Source of the DNA: Anaerolinea sp.
Lineage (GTDB): Bacteria; Chloroflexota; Anaerolineae; Anaerolineales; Anaerolineaceae
Direction of reading: 5' to 3'
Assembly (NCBI GenBank): GCA_029975965.1
Contig: JARKOV010000068.1
Span: 1-29,849, forward strand
DNA length: 29,849 nucleotides
Under the pieces are notes generated by a model, which was not told the origin of the DNA, did no database searches, and saw nothing but the letters and a program-made list of their open reading frames with translations. The position numbers and the translations under genes are program-made. Position 1 is the first letter of the stretch, and every line of letters starts with the position of its first letter. Of the stretch, positions 1 to 9,177 are shown in pieces.

Positions 1-37
1 GAGGTGTTTGCGGGGGCTTCGCCCCCGCAAACACCTC
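1..37. repeat. Perfect G-rich palindrome
   Basis: Two 17-base arms (1-17 and 21-37) are exact reverse complements around a TTC loop. There is no T-run after it on the plus strand; the flank is A-rich and then GGGG. If it is a terminator, it would serve minus-strand transcription leaving the window, or an upstream gene in a factor-dependent way. It may instead be a dispersed palindromic unit. The stem is seen directly; its role is not. Confidence 0.6.
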
Positions 38-153
38 AAAACCGGGGACTTTTCCTCTACCCGCTGAGCAGTTAAATAGCGATTCACAATATTCGCGGCT
101 CGGTCCAATGGCAAAGGGGTGATCCTCCGACAGGCAGGTTGTGCCGAATCGCC

Positions 154-159
154 TATAAT
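154..159 (+). promoter_or_regulatory. -10 box TATAAT upstream of the SH3 lipoprotein gene
   Basis: A perfect TATAAT lies 72 bases before the lipoprotein start codon. No convincing -35 hexamer sits at 16-18 bases; the nearest GACA-like sequence, at 129-132, is too far away. Assigned from the -10 match and position only. Confidence 0.45.
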
Positions 160-231
160 TAATGGGATGATGTCTCGCACAGAAGCCGGTCGGTTTGCCG
201 GCAGGGTGGCGATGTAACCTGGAGGGAATTT

Positions 232-1455
232 ATGCGCCTGTATCAACCTGTTATGCTTCGGGTCGGGGTGGTGATTAGCCTGCTGATGTTGGCCTCCCTG
301 GCCTGCAATTTCCCTACACGGGGCAACGCAACCGAGGCCGCGCCGCTTACCCCCGCGCCGAATGAAGCGATGTACACCGAACCGGCGCCTTTGTTTCCAA
401 CACCGACTTTAGCGGCGGAGCAGCTCGTGCCAACGTCAACCCAAGCGCCGCCTCAGGGCGCCAGCGAGGTGGAGTATAACGGGGTGCGTTTTCAAAATGT
501 GGCGCCTGTATTCAGCGATGTGCGCGCTACGGTTGCCTCCATGCAGCAGGGAGAGGCGGGAATGACGGGTTGGCTGGGTTCGGCGCCTGAGCATTACCGC
601 TTCGAGCTCGTCGGCTACCCGCTGTCCGATCCCTGGATTCAACCCCAGATATTGATCTACCCGATCCAGCGCTACGCGGAGGTCAACACGTCGGCTGGTG
701 AAATCGCGGCGGACCTCGATGCAGAATTGCGCACGGTCGAGGTCAAACCAGAAAGCCGGCCCTTCTTGCCGATGTGGAACGCCGGTCAGGTGTTCAATGC
801 CCGCGTGGAGATCCTGCCCTTCCAAAACGGGCGCGGCCTGCGCTACCTGACCTGCTACGCACAATCCCTGGTGCGAATTGACAACCGCTGCCTGTTCTAC
901 ACCTACCAGGGGCTAAGCGCGGATGGGAAATATTACGTTTCTGCGATTCTACCGGTGGACCTGCCATCCCTCTATGCTGCCGAAGCCGCTACCAAGTGGG
1001 AGAAGGTCACCGGCAGCGACGATCCAAACGTATACCTGCAATACCTCGCCGACATGCGCCAGGTGTTGGCCGCCGCCAGGCCGGAGGAATTTTCTCCGAA
1101 CCTGAATGACCTGGACCTGCTGATAAAAAGCCTAGCGGTCAACCCAACCGTGCAATTGAACGCTCCACCGCTTGCCGCATTCTCCTGCTCCGGGGCGCTG
1201 GCGACTCGCCTGACGCCGGCGATGCGCGCGCGGGTGACTTTCACCGATGGCACCCCTTTGCGGGTGCGGGACGCCCCCGGAAAAAGCGCGAAAATCCTCA
1301 TCACCATCCCCGAAGGCACCGAAATGTTTATCCTCGAAGGGCCGAAATGCGCCGACAAAGGGGTCTGGTGGCGGATGCAGAATAACAACGGCAGTCTGAC
1401 AGGGTGGGTGATGGAGGGCGAAGGGGGGGTCTACTTCATCGAGCCGTGGCAGTGA
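232..1455 (+). CDS. Secreted lipoprotein with C-terminal SH3-like domain
   Basis: This 407-residue protein starts at an ATG preceded by GGAGGG seven bases upstream. Residues 9-24 form a hydrophobic export segment ending in SLAC, with Cys25 as the likely lipidated residue; Ser at -3 makes the lipobox non-canonical. A Pro/Thr/Ala-rich linker (about 30-80) follows, typical of tethered surface lipoproteins. The middle (about 80-320) is a folded region I do not recognise. The C-terminal 75 residues resemble a bacterial SH3 (SH3_3) domain: the motif TPLRVRDAPGKSAKI, the turn IPEGTEMFILEGP, then VWWRMQNN and GWVMEGEGGVYFIE. Such domains usually bind cell-wall material or act as protein-interaction modules, so an extracytoplasmic role is inferred. 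Its last 20 bases overlap the 3' end of the convergent recJ gene. Confidence 0.8.
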   Translation: MRLYQPVMLRVGVVISLLMLASLACNFPTRGNATEAAPLTPAPNEAMYTEPAPLFPTPTLAAEQLVPTSTQAPPQGASEVEYNGVRFQNVAPVFSDVRATVASMQQGEAGMTGWLGSAPEHYRFELVGYPLSDPWIQPQILIYPIQRYAEVNTSAGEIAADLDAELRTVEVKPESRPFLPMWNAGQVFNARVEILPFQNGRGLRYLTCYAQSLVRIDNRCLFYTYQGLSADGKYYVSAILPVDLPSLYAAEAATKWEKVTGSDDPNVYLQYLADMRQVLAAARPEEFSPNLNDLDLLIKSLAVNPTVQLNAPPLAAFSCSGALATRLTPAMRARVTFTDGTPLRVRDAPGKSAKILITIPEGTEMFILEGPKCADKGVWWRMQNNNGSLTGWVMEGEGGVYFIEPWQ

Positions 1456-3769
1456 CCGGCTCAATCCCCAGGGCTTGTATCTCGGCATTCCGAAAGAACT
1501 GCCGGTAAGCGGCGCTCTCATCCAGGACAGCTTTTAACCGCGCCAGCACAGGCTGCGGATCGCCGACCGGCTTGCCTGGGCCGGGCGAGATGAGCAGGTG
1601 GCCGTTCTCGGTCAGGTCAAACGTGAGGTTTCCGCGCGCAGCCAGCCAGTCCAGGCCGATGCGGGCGGCGGTTTCACGCTGGGCGAGGGCCGCCGCCAAC
1701 CGCAGCAGGCTCATCGAAGACGTTCCAGCCGGCGCCTGGTTCATGGCGAATTTGGCAAGACCCGCCAGCCGTTTCAGAAATTCCTGCAAATCGCCCGTTT
1801 CGGGTGGCAGCCCGAACAAAACGATCGTTTGCGGTTGAACAGCCTGGATCGCGGCGCGCAGCTCGGCCCGCCCCGGCGGCGCGGTCCAGATCGCCAGGGT
1901 GTTGGCCGGCCGCAGGCCGGTGCGATCTTGCCCGCCAAGCAGCTCGCGCGCTTCCCCTTCGGCCCAGATGGCCAGGTTACCGCCGCGCAGCGCTTCGAGC
2001 AGAGCGCGCGGGTGCGGCGCGTTGCGGTGGTCGACCACCTCCAGGGCGGGCGCGCTTACCAGGATTTCCTCCGCCGCGATCGGGGCGAAGTCGAGCCATT
2101 CCAGTTGCACTTCGCGCTGACCGTGGAAATTGCTGGCGCGCAACACGCAGGCCAGGTCGAACCATCCTTCCGGTATGGCAAGGCCGGCGCTGTTCCACCA
2201 TAGCGCCTTTTGACTCTGGCCGTTGCGATCTTCCAGGGTGACCAGGCGGTGCTGCTTCTCGCGCCCGATGTCTGCGGCAGCCGCCGCGCGCAGATCGCGG
2301 ATGGCAAACACCGGCGGCGGATTGCCGGGTCCGAATGGCGCGAGGCGTTCCAGGTCGGTGACCAGCTCGAGCGAGATCTCATCCAGGCGCAACTCGGCGT
2401 CGATCTGCAGCGCGGCTTCGGGCATCCCTCCGCTTTCTATGAGCTGTTTTTCGACCGCCATGAACAAGCCTCTGCGGAAGGCAGGCAGGCGCTCCGCATC
2501 GAGCGCCAGGCCGGCCGCCATCGGATGCCCGCCGAAGGATAGCAGCAAGTCGCGCTGCGCGGCGATGCAGGCGGTGATGTCGACCCCTTCGATTGAGCGA
2601 GCTGAGCCGCGCGCCGGATGGCCGGGCGGATTCGCCAGCAGGATGGCCGGGCGGTGGTAGCGTTCCACCAGGGCGCTGGCGGCGATGCCCAGGATGCCGG
2701 CGGGCCAATCGGGGTGAGCAAGGATCAGGACAGGCGACCTGGCCAGGTCGGGGTCGCGCTCGATTTGCTTTTCGGCGGCCTGGAGCACCTGGCTGGTGAG
2801 CAACTGGCGGCGAGCGTTGAGCGCTTCCAACTGCAATGCCAGGGTGCGAGCCCGCTCGTCGTCGCTGGTGGTCAACAACTCCACCGCCGGATTGGCGTCA
2901 TCGAGGCGGCCGAGGGCGTTCAAGCGGGGGGCGATGGCGTAACCGATGTGCTCTTCGCTCAGCCAATCGGGGTTGACCTCCGCCAGCTCCATAACGGCCC
3001 TCAGACCGGCACGTTGCGTGTGGCGCAGCGCTGCGATGCCGCGCTGCAACAGGTAGCGGGCATCCTGCACCTGGCGAGCAACGTCCGCGACGATGCCCAG
3101 GGCGACCAGGTCGAGCAGGGTTGACGGCTCAGCGGAGCGCCCCGCGCGATTCATCAGCGCTTCGGCCAGTTTATAGGCCACGCCGACCCCGGGCAGGGAC
3201 TCGAGCGGGTGCCCTGCGGGCAGCAGGCGCGGGGTCAGGCAGGCCAGCGCCGGAGGGATCGTCTCGCCCAGCACATGGTGGTCGGTGACGATCACATCCA
3301 GCCCCTTGGACTTCGCATAGCTTAAGGCGTCGTGCGCGGTAATGCCGGTGTCGCAGGTGATCAACAGATCGGCACCGGAGTCGAGGATTCGCTGCAAGTT
3401 GGGTATGTTGACCCCATGCGACTCGCGGGCGCGCACCGGGATGTGATAACCGGGGTCAGCCCCCAGGCCGCGCAGCACCGATACGAGTAGCGCGGTGGAG
3501 GTTTGCCCGTCCACGTCGAAATCGCCCCACACCCAGATGCGCTCCTGGCGCTCAATCGCCTGCTCGATGCGCCGGCAGGCGATCTCCATGCCCGGCAAAT
3601 CTTCCGGAGGGGCCGGGGTGTATTGGTGCGGATCGAGAAAGGCCCGCGCTGCAGCCGCGTCGCTGATCCCGCGGCGCGCGAGCAACTCGGCTACCAGCGG
3701 GCTGCCACCCGTCGCCTCGATCAAGTCGACAGGGATGTATATTGGGGAGGGAGCGATCCAGGCCGGCAT
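1436..3769 (-). CDS. recJ: Single-stranded-DNA-specific exonuclease RecJ
   Basis: RecJ degrades single-stranded DNA 5' to 3' in recombination and in mismatch and base-excision repair. The 777-residue protein has the DHH phosphoesterase core: GDFDVDGQT at 82-90, LITCDTGI around Asp140 and VTDHH at 161-165. The DHHA1 half has HPDWPAGILGIAASALVERY and the GGHPMAAG signature near residue 413. These supply the usual metal-binding Asp and His residues. About 200 further residues follow the core, as in long Bacillus-type RecJ proteins, and probably form the RecJ C-terminal domain. The ATG start has no good Shine-Dalgarno sequence; a promoter-like pair ends six bases before it, so the message may be leaderless. 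It is divergent from the membrane-protein gene at 3847 and convergent with the lipoprotein gene, overlapping it by 20 bp. Confidence 0.95.
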   Translation of the reverse strand: MPAWIAPSPIYIPVDLIEATGGSPLVAELLARRGISDAAAARAFLDPHQYTPAPPEDLPGMEIACRRIEQAIERQERIWVWGDFDVDGQTSTALLVSVLRGLGADPGYHIPVRARESHGVNIPNLQRILDSGADLLITCDTGITAHDALSYAKSKGLDVIVTDHHVLGETIPPALACLTPRLLPAGHPLESLPGVGVAYKLAEALMNRAGRSAEPSTLLDLVALGIVADVARQVQDARYLLQRGIAALRHTQRAGLRAVMELAEVNPDWLSEEHIGYAIAPRLNALGRLDDANPAVELLTTSDDERARTLALQLEALNARRQLLTSQVLQAAEKQIERDPDLARSPVLILAHPDWPAGILGIAASALVERYHRPAILLANPPGHPARGSARSIEGVDITACIAAQRDLLLSFGGHPMAAGLALDAERLPAFRRGLFMAVEKQLIESGGMPEAALQIDAELRLDEISLELVTDLERLAPFGPGNPPPVFAIRDLRAAAAADIGREKQHRLVTLEDRNGQSQKALWWNSAGLAIPEGWFDLACVLRASNFHGQREVQLEWLDFAPIAAEEILVSAPALEVVDHRNAPHPRALLEALRGGNLAIWAEGEARELLGGQDRTGLRPANTLAIWTAPPGRAELRAAIQAVQPQTIVLFGLPPETGDLQEFLKRLAGLAKFAMNQAPAGTSSMSLLRLAAALAQRETAARIGLDWLAARGNLTFDLTENGHLLISPGPGKPVGDPQPVLARLKAVLDESAAYRQFFRNAEIQALGIEPVTATAR

Positions 3770-3846
3770 AGGTTCAGTTTAACCGAAAGCGGCTTGAATG
3801 CAAGTGGGGTATACTTGGGACTCCAGCCATTCACGCCGGAACATCT
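3770..3846. promoter_or_regulatory. Divergent promoter region between recJ and the DUF6020-type gene
   Basis: This 77 bp gap must hold both promoters. On the plus strand TATACT at 3810-3815 is a plausible -10 box for the membrane-protein gene. On the minus strand TTGCAT, 16 bases, then TAAACT is a plausible pair for recJ, ending six bases before its ATG. Both are moderate matches read by eye. Confidence 0.4.
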
Positions 3847-5997
3847 ATGTCGAAACGCCCATCCTTGCTCTGGCTCATTCCCGCTCTCATCGCCGGTGAA
3901 ACATTGGCGATCGGTGTTTTTGCGCTGTTCCTCCAACCCCTGGCCGGCGACCCGATCCGCGTGGGGGCAGTGCTGGCGGTGCTGTGGGTCATCTTCACCT
4001 ACTTCGCTCACCGCGCTCTGACGCGCGTGATCTTGCCCGAACTTAACCGACGGCGGGCAGGCGCGCGCCTGGCCTGGCTCGCGGCGTGCCTGTTGGCGGC
4101 GGGTGTGGCGATCCTGGTTGTCCCGCTCCAGCCCGAGCGGATTCACTTTCTATTTCCACAGCACACGCTGCGTATTGCGCTCTTGCAGGAGCAAAATCCG
4201 CAATCGGGCGGCAGTCTGCTGCAGATTGTGCATTGGAAAGATGGCGAATCCTTCCTGTTCTCGCTGGCAGAGTTCCGCACCGGACCCGACTGGCAGATCA
4301 AAGACCAAATGCTGCAAACCAGCCAATTCACCGCTGGATCGGCGACCTGGCAGGGCAGCCTGCTGCACCGTGGATTTTTGGGGCTGCTCACCGGTCCACA
4401 GGCGGGTGTGGCGCGCATCACCTGGGACGGGGTGACGCAAGACGTGGACCTCTACACGCCATCCCCCACGCTGAAAGTCATCAAGCTGGATGGAAGTGGG
4501 CTTCCGGCGCGGCCTTTCGCCTGGCTGGCCTATGCAACCTACCTGGTCGGACTCTGGTTTACCTTTCTGGCGCTTTCGTTGGCGCTGGTGCGACTTGAGA
4601 CGCCGGCGGCGATTCCCCCGGATCAGAAACGCAGCGCCCTGCCGGCGATCATCGGGTATGCCCTGCCGATGCTGCTCACCTGGGGGCTGGCGCTGGCCAT
4701 CTTCTTTCCGGCGGTGATGTCAAGCGATTCGACGCACATCTGGCGCATGATCGCCGGCACCGACGCACTCACCGACTGGCATCCGCCGATTTACACCCTG
4801 CTCCAGTGGCTGCTCACGCGCATCTGGTTTTCGCCGGCGATGACGGCTGGTGCGCAGATCCTTTGCCTGGGACTGGTCGCGGGATGGGGAATTCGCAGCC
4901 TGGTCGAGCAGGGCATGCCGCGCTGGGTCGCGTGGGGATTAAGTTTATTATTTGCTCTTTCTCCGGTCAACCTCAGCCTGGTCATCACGATCTGGAAAGA
5001 CATTCCCTACGCCATCAGCCTGCTGGCATTGTTCGTGATGGTGTTCAAAGCCGTTACCAGCCAGGGAGCCTGGCTGGAGCGTCCAGGAAGCTGGGTCGCT
5101 TTAGGCCTGGTCGGCGCTTCGACCAGCCTGTTCCGTCACAATGGCCTGGTCGTGACGGTCGTCGTTCTGGCAACGCTCCTCCTGGCTTACCGCAGCTCCT
5201 GGCGCGGGCTGGCACGAGCGGCGGGAGCGTTCTTGATCGCCTACAGCCTGATCTCAGGGGCGGTGTACGCCCTGGCGGGTGTGCAACACACCAGTGGCGT
5301 TCTGCGCGATACGGTCTATTTGCACCATATCGCCGCGCATGTCAAAGCCGGCACGCCGCTGACCGATCTCCAGCGCGATTATTTGAACCAGCTCCGCCCG
5401 TTGGGGGAATGGGAATACAGTTACTGCCGCATCGACCCCACTTTTTTTGTTCCCGAGTTCGACCGCAGCCTGTTCGCGGCGAGCAGCGATTTGAACCGGG
5501 GCATTTTTATCGACCTGGCACTGCGCGACCCGCGCGTGGAGGTCGAACACACGCTGGGGAGCAGCTCGCCGGTCTGGCGCGTGCTGCGCCAGTGCGTTTT
5601 CCTTGACCATTTTATCAAGGTCAACGATGGCCAGGTGAGCTGGATCGAGCCAAACAACCTGGGCATCGTGGAAAGCTCGCTCATCCCTGCAGCGGTGCTG
5701 CCCCTGGCGCGGATCGTAAATGGCACAAATTCCGAGATCGGCGCGCCCTGGTTGTGGGGACCTGCGCTGTACTTCTACCTGAGCGTGTTCTGTGGGGCGA
5801 TCTTCGCGCTACGGCGGCGCTCCTGGTGGATCTTGCTGGTACTGCTGGTGCCGTTGACGCAGTCGCTGGTCATGGCGCTGCTCAGCCTGGCGGCGGATTT
5901 CCGTTACCAATATGGGGTCTACCTGATCGCGCTATTGAGCCTGGGGCTGTTGCTGTTGCCTGGAAAGAAGCCAGCGGAATATGAAGTCAACAAGTGA
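3847..5997 (+). CDS. Polytopic membrane protein, DUF6020/GT-C-like
   Basis: This 716-residue multi-pass membrane protein has hydrophobic segments at the N-terminus (about 7-30, 38-56, 76-94). A soluble, probably beta-rich, outward-facing insert of about 120 residues follows, then many more membrane helices. Motifs in the second half (SSDSTHIWRMI, DWHPPIYTLLQWLL, ITIWKDIPYAISLL, SLFRHNG) match my memory of DUF6020 proteins, which resemble GT-C glycosyltransferases that use lipid-linked sugars. A role in cell-envelope glycan assembly is therefore inferred; no substrate can be read. The Shine-Dalgarno match before the ATG is weak (GGAA). It is divergently placed from recJ and convergent with the nuclease gene ending at 6069; the 71 bp between them shows no clear terminator, only a 7 bp GCAGCGG/CCGCTGC repeat with a long loop. 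Confidence 0.65.
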   Translation: MSKRPSLLWLIPALIAGETLAIGVFALFLQPLAGDPIRVGAVLAVLWVIFTYFAHRALTRVILPELNRRRAGARLAWLAACLLAAGVAILVVPLQPERIHFLFPQHTLRIALLQEQNPQSGGSLLQIVHWKDGESFLFSLAEFRTGPDWQIKDQMLQTSQFTAGSATWQGSLLHRGFLGLLTGPQAGVARITWDGVTQDVDLYTPSPTLKVIKLDGSGLPARPFAWLAYATYLVGLWFTFLALSLALVRLETPAAIPPDQKRSALPAIIGYALPMLLTWGLALAIFFPAVMSSDSTHIWRMIAGTDALTDWHPPIYTLLQWLLTRIWFSPAMTAGAQILCLGLVAGWGIRSLVEQGMPRWVAWGLSLLFALSPVNLSLVITIWKDIPYAISLLALFVMVFKAVTSQGAWLERPGSWVALGLVGASTSLFRHNGLVVTVVVLATLLLAYRSSWRGLARAAGAFLIAYSLISGAVYALAGVQHTSGVLRDTVYLHHIAAHVKAGTPLTDLQRDYLNQLRPLGEWEYSYCRIDPTFFVPEFDRSLFAASSDLNRGIFIDLALRDPRVEVEHTLGSSSPVWRVLRQCVFLDHFIKVNDGQVSWIEPNNLGIVESSLIPAAVLPLARIVNGTNSEIGAPWLWGPALYFYLSVFCGAIFALRRRSWWILLVLLVPLTQSLVMALLSLAADFRYQYGVYLIALLSLGLLLLPGKKPAEYEVNK

Positions 5998-6068
5998 TGG
6001 GCTTCACACCTGTGGGGCAGCGGTTGGGTTGAAGAAAACCACAAGTCGGCAATAGCCGCTGCGTCTGG

Positions 6069-6935
6069 TTAGAACTGAATTTCACCGACCTGGTCGAAAT
6101 CGAGATCGAGGCCGGCGGCAAGGTCGCCTTCGATCCCGCTCTCTGCCAGCGACCCGGCCTCAGCGCCGCGCTCGCACAACGAGCGGTATACGCAGAAGCG
6201 GCACAGCCGCTCGTCCTCCGTTTTGACAAATTGCTCCGCTTGCATTTCCTCCAGGGTGCGAATCCTGCCGAGCAGGCTGCGCTCATCCCGCTGGAGCTGC
6301 TTCGCGCCGTATTCGAAGCGTTCCGGCTGGTGAGGGAAAGCGGCGAACCAGTAGATCATCTCGATCTTACCTGGGTCGAAGGCCACCCCGCCGTTCAATC
6401 CAGCGCCCGCGCGGGCGAGCAGATAGGGGTAGACGCGTGTCTGCAGGCGGTTTTCGAGCCAGGCGCGTTTCGGGCGGTTGGGCGATGTTTTCCAATCCCA
6501 GATGACCGCGCGTTTTTCGTCGGGATAGACCTGGATCAGATCGTATTGGGCCAGCAGGCGGTGCTTTCCGAGGGGCGCGCTGAGCATCAGCTCGCTGCGC
6601 TGTTTGCCCTGCTGCAAGGTGGGCAACAGGCGGGTGAAGTTGTCCCACCACGTCGCAAGGTCAGGATCGGCGTCTGCCTGAGCCAACTCGTCCAGCCGCT
6701 CAAGCGGAACGCCCGACAGGGCCTGCTGCGCCAGGCGATGAAAGCGCTCGCCGCGCCGGATATGGCGCTCGTGTTCCTGCACCGGTTCAGCCTGCGGGGC
6801 GGGCCAGGTCAGGCGCAGCAGATAGCGCAACTGGAAGCGCCGCGCGCACTCGTCGAAATCTTGCAGGCTGGCCTGGCTGAAGGCAAACGGCTGGCCGGTA
6901 TCCAGCGTCTCGCGGCGAAGCTTGCTTCTATCCAT
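6069..6935 (-). CDS. Stand-alone PD-(D/E)XK nuclease with AddB-like cysteine set
   Basis: This 288-residue protein fits the RecB/AddB-type nuclease fold. It has the opening FSQASLQDFDECARRF, a GERFH motif with His65, an Asp in LLAQYDLI near 132, and the catalytic IWDWKTS (Asp147, Lys149). Cysteines lie at 30, 245, 248 and 254. One before the fold and a C-x2-C-x5-C group after it is the spacing of the 4Fe-4S staple known in AddB and Cas4-type nucleases. In AddAB and RecBCD this domain is fused to a helicase; here it is separate. Its ATG overlaps the upstream helicase stop by 8 bp (ATGGATAG), so translation is probably coupled and the product likely works with that helicase. Cutting of unwound DNA ends is inferred from these families. 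Confidence 0.85.
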   Translation of the reverse strand: MDRSKLRRETLDTGQPFAFSQASLQDFDECARRFQLRYLLRLTWPAPQAEPVQEHERHIRRGERFHRLAQQALSGVPLERLDELAQADADPDLATWWDNFTRLLPTLQQGKQRSELMLSAPLGKHRLLAQYDLIQVYPDEKRAVIWDWKTSPNRPKRAWLENRLQTRVYPYLLARAGAGLNGGVAFDPGKIEMIYWFAAFPHQPERFEYGAKQLQRDERSLLGRIRTLEEMQAEQFVKTEDERLCRFCVYRSLCERGAEAGSLAESGIEGDLAAGLDLDFDQVGEIQF

Positions 6936-9177
6936 GGGTTGCCCCCCAGAATCGGATTAACTCCTGCAAAGCGCGCGCCGGGACGAGTTTACCGTCGCGC
7001 CCGGTGTTCCAGGTGATGACCAGCTCTCGCCGTGCCCGGGTGATGCCGACAAACAGCAGGCGCAGGCGCTCTCGGGTGTATTCGACCCGGCTGTCCTCTG
7101 TGGCGCGGCCTTCCTCGTAAAATTCATATTCGTCGTTGGTCAGCGCTGCTCTCAACTGAGCGAGCGCCTCAGCTTCCAGGTTCAGGTGGTCGCGGATGAA
7201 CCACTTCTCGGCGATGTACTGGTCGAACAACTCGCCGGAGGGGAAATCGTAATTGTTGGCTGACAGCAGGTAGACCCGGTCCCATTCCAACCCCTTCGCC
7301 TTGTGGATGGTGGCTACCACCACTTTGCCGGGATAACGGTCTGGATCGAAATTGGTGTCTTCCTGGCTGAATCCCAGAAAACGGCGCTCGTTGCGGGCGA
7401 TGACCGCCACCTCCTCACTGAGCTGATCGATCTGCCAATCGGGGTGGTCGTTCTCGCGCTGGCGGATCAGGCTGGCCATCTTATGCGCCACCGCCAGGTC
7501 AGCGGGCTCGTGGAAAATGTCCTGTGCCAGGGTCAGGACGAGTTGATCGACTGGCAGCACGGCAGCTGACTGCCAGCGGCGCAACAACTCACGGAAAGCG
7601 ACCAGCTCTGCGAAGACGGCTGGTTCGTCGCGCTGTAAAGCCGGGTCGTCGAGCCAGTCGCCGCCTTCGAGGGGGGCGAGGTAATCCTCAACCCTGCCGT
7701 TGGAATGCAGCAAACGGGCGGTGCGCTCGGCCAATGCCTTTTCATCGGCGGTCAAAGCGTTGCGTTTGCGCCAGGATTGGTATGCTTTGCTCAACCTGGC
7801 GGCAGAATGTGGTTCCGCCAGCCAGCGCTGGATCTCGCTCAGTGTGGAGGCTGCGGCGCGGGTGGCCGAGGTGCTGTTGAGCAGGCTGTCGATCACCTCG
7901 ACGCCGCGACGGCGCAACTCATCGACCATCTCGAAGCCGCGCACGTTGCGTGGGGTGAGCACCGCCACGGTGCGTGCGTGGTTGACCGGGTCTTTGATCC
8001 AGTTCGCGACCGAATTGGCAACGGTTTTGATCTCGGCGGCGGGCTCCAGGCGGGCAGCGTGCAGGAAGACCCTGTCCGGCTGGTCGGGAGGGTTGGGCTG
8101 CGGATCGTCGGCGCCGGTGGGCTGGATCTCCGGGTACGCCAGCGCGCCGGTCAACGGGTCGGGGGTCGCCAGGCTTTGCGACCAGCGGATCAGGTGATTG
8201 GCGAGGGAGATGATGCTGAGGGTGGAGCGCCCCGATTCGGGCAGGTCGCGGCGGATCACGCCGGCTTCATCGCGGAAATCGAGCAGGTATTCGGGGCTGG
8301 CGGTGGTGAAGGTCTCGTAAATGGCCTGGTTGGGGTCGCCCACGCGCACCCAGTTGCCGTCTGGGCCGGAAAGCCTGCGCAGGATCTCCTCTTGCAGGCG
8401 CGAGGAATCCTGCGCTTCGTCTTCCAGGATGTAGGGCCACTGGTAGCGCAGGCGCTCGACCAGCGATTCGTCCAGCTTGAGCGCCAGCAGCGCCAGGCGG
8501 ATCAAGTCGTCGAAGTCCACCGCGCCGCGGTAGTGCAGCGCGCGTTGGTAATCGGCGTACAACGCCCAACCCATTTCGGCCAGCGGGAGCGGCATGGGTA
8601 ACTCATCGAGCCTGAGGCGCAGGGCTTCGGGGGTCAATTCGCAGTCTTTGGCGTAGCGGATGGTTTCGAGACCGATGGCCTGCACCAATTCGGACAATTT
8701 CTCTCGGCGCACCCAATCCAGGCTGCGCTCGTCGATGTCATCTTTGAGATAGCCGGCGATGAAATCGTAGTGGGTGCGCAGCCAGGCGGCGGAGACGTCG
8801 TTGAGCACGCGCCCGGCCTCGCTTTCGTCGATAATCTGGAAATCTTCGGCCAGCCCAACCGCTTCGGGGCGCTCGCGCACGATGTCGTGCGTCAGGCCAT
8901 GCAGGGTGCGCACGCGGTATCCCAGCCCGGGCAGGAGGTGTGCCGCCCTGAGGAAACCGCTGATGCGCGCAGAGAAGTTATCCACCGCCGAATTGACCAG
9001 CGTGACCACCAGCACCTCCTGGTCGGGGGCGAGCTCACCGCGCAGCAAGATGTCGGCGGCCAGGCGAGACAGGGTAAAGGTCTTGCCAGATCCTGGCACG
9101 GCGGAAATGCCCATCCAGCCGCCGCGGTAGGCGAGGATTTCGACCTGGCTGGGGCGCAGGCGCAACTCCTCAGCCAT
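6928..9177 (-). CDS. UvrD/PcrA-type superfamily 1 DNA helicase
   Basis: The 749-residue protein has a complete set of SF1A helicase motifs. These are Walker A AVPGSGKT at 26-33, motif Ia VVTLVNSAVDNF, motif II LEDEAQDS at 251-258, motif III VGDPNQAIYETFTTA at 279-293, motif V TIHKAKGLEW near 620 and motif VI LLFVGITRARREL near 705. It should therefore be an active ATP-driven 3'-5' translocase on DNA. I start it at the ATG at 9177, not the longer frame from 9228, because MAEELRLRPSQVEIL is the family-like beginning and this ATG overlaps the preceding stop by 8 bp (ATGGCTGA). It is much shorter than AddA or RecB and lacks a fused nuclease; the next gene, also overlapping by 8 bp, supplies one. 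It is the likely motor of a three-part end-processing complex. Confidence 0.92.
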   Translation of the reverse strand: MAEELRLRPSQVEILAYRGGWMGISAVPGSGKTFTLSRLAADILLRGELAPDQEVLVVTLVNSAVDNFSARISGFLRAAHLLPGLGYRVRTLHGLTHDIVRERPEAVGLAEDFQIIDESEAGRVLNDVSAAWLRTHYDFIAGYLKDDIDERSLDWVRREKLSELVQAIGLETIRYAKDCELTPEALRLRLDELPMPLPLAEMGWALYADYQRALHYRGAVDFDDLIRLALLALKLDESLVERLRYQWPYILEDEAQDSSRLQEEILRRLSGPDGNWVRVGDPNQAIYETFTTASPEYLLDFRDEAGVIRRDLPESGRSTLSIISLANHLIRWSQSLATPDPLTGALAYPEIQPTGADDPQPNPPDQPDRVFLHAARLEPAAEIKTVANSVANWIKDPVNHARTVAVLTPRNVRGFEMVDELRRRGVEVIDSLLNSTSATRAAASTLSEIQRWLAEPHSAARLSKAYQSWRKRNALTADEKALAERTARLLHSNGRVEDYLAPLEGGDWLDDPALQRDEPAVFAELVAFRELLRRWQSAAVLPVDQLVLTLAQDIFHEPADLAVAHKMASLIRQRENDHPDWQIDQLSEEVAVIARNERRFLGFSQEDTNFDPDRYPGKVVVATIHKAKGLEWDRVYLLSANNYDFPSGELFDQYIAEKWFIRDHLNLEAEALAQLRAALTNDEYEFYEEGRATEDSRVEYTRERLRLLFVGITRARRELVITWNTGRDGKLVPARALQELIRFWGATHG

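Noticed and set aside
6017..6062. Inverted repeat GCAGCGG/CCGCTGC as a terminator between convergent genes
   Set aside because: Seven pairs with a 32-base loop and no T-run; likely chance.
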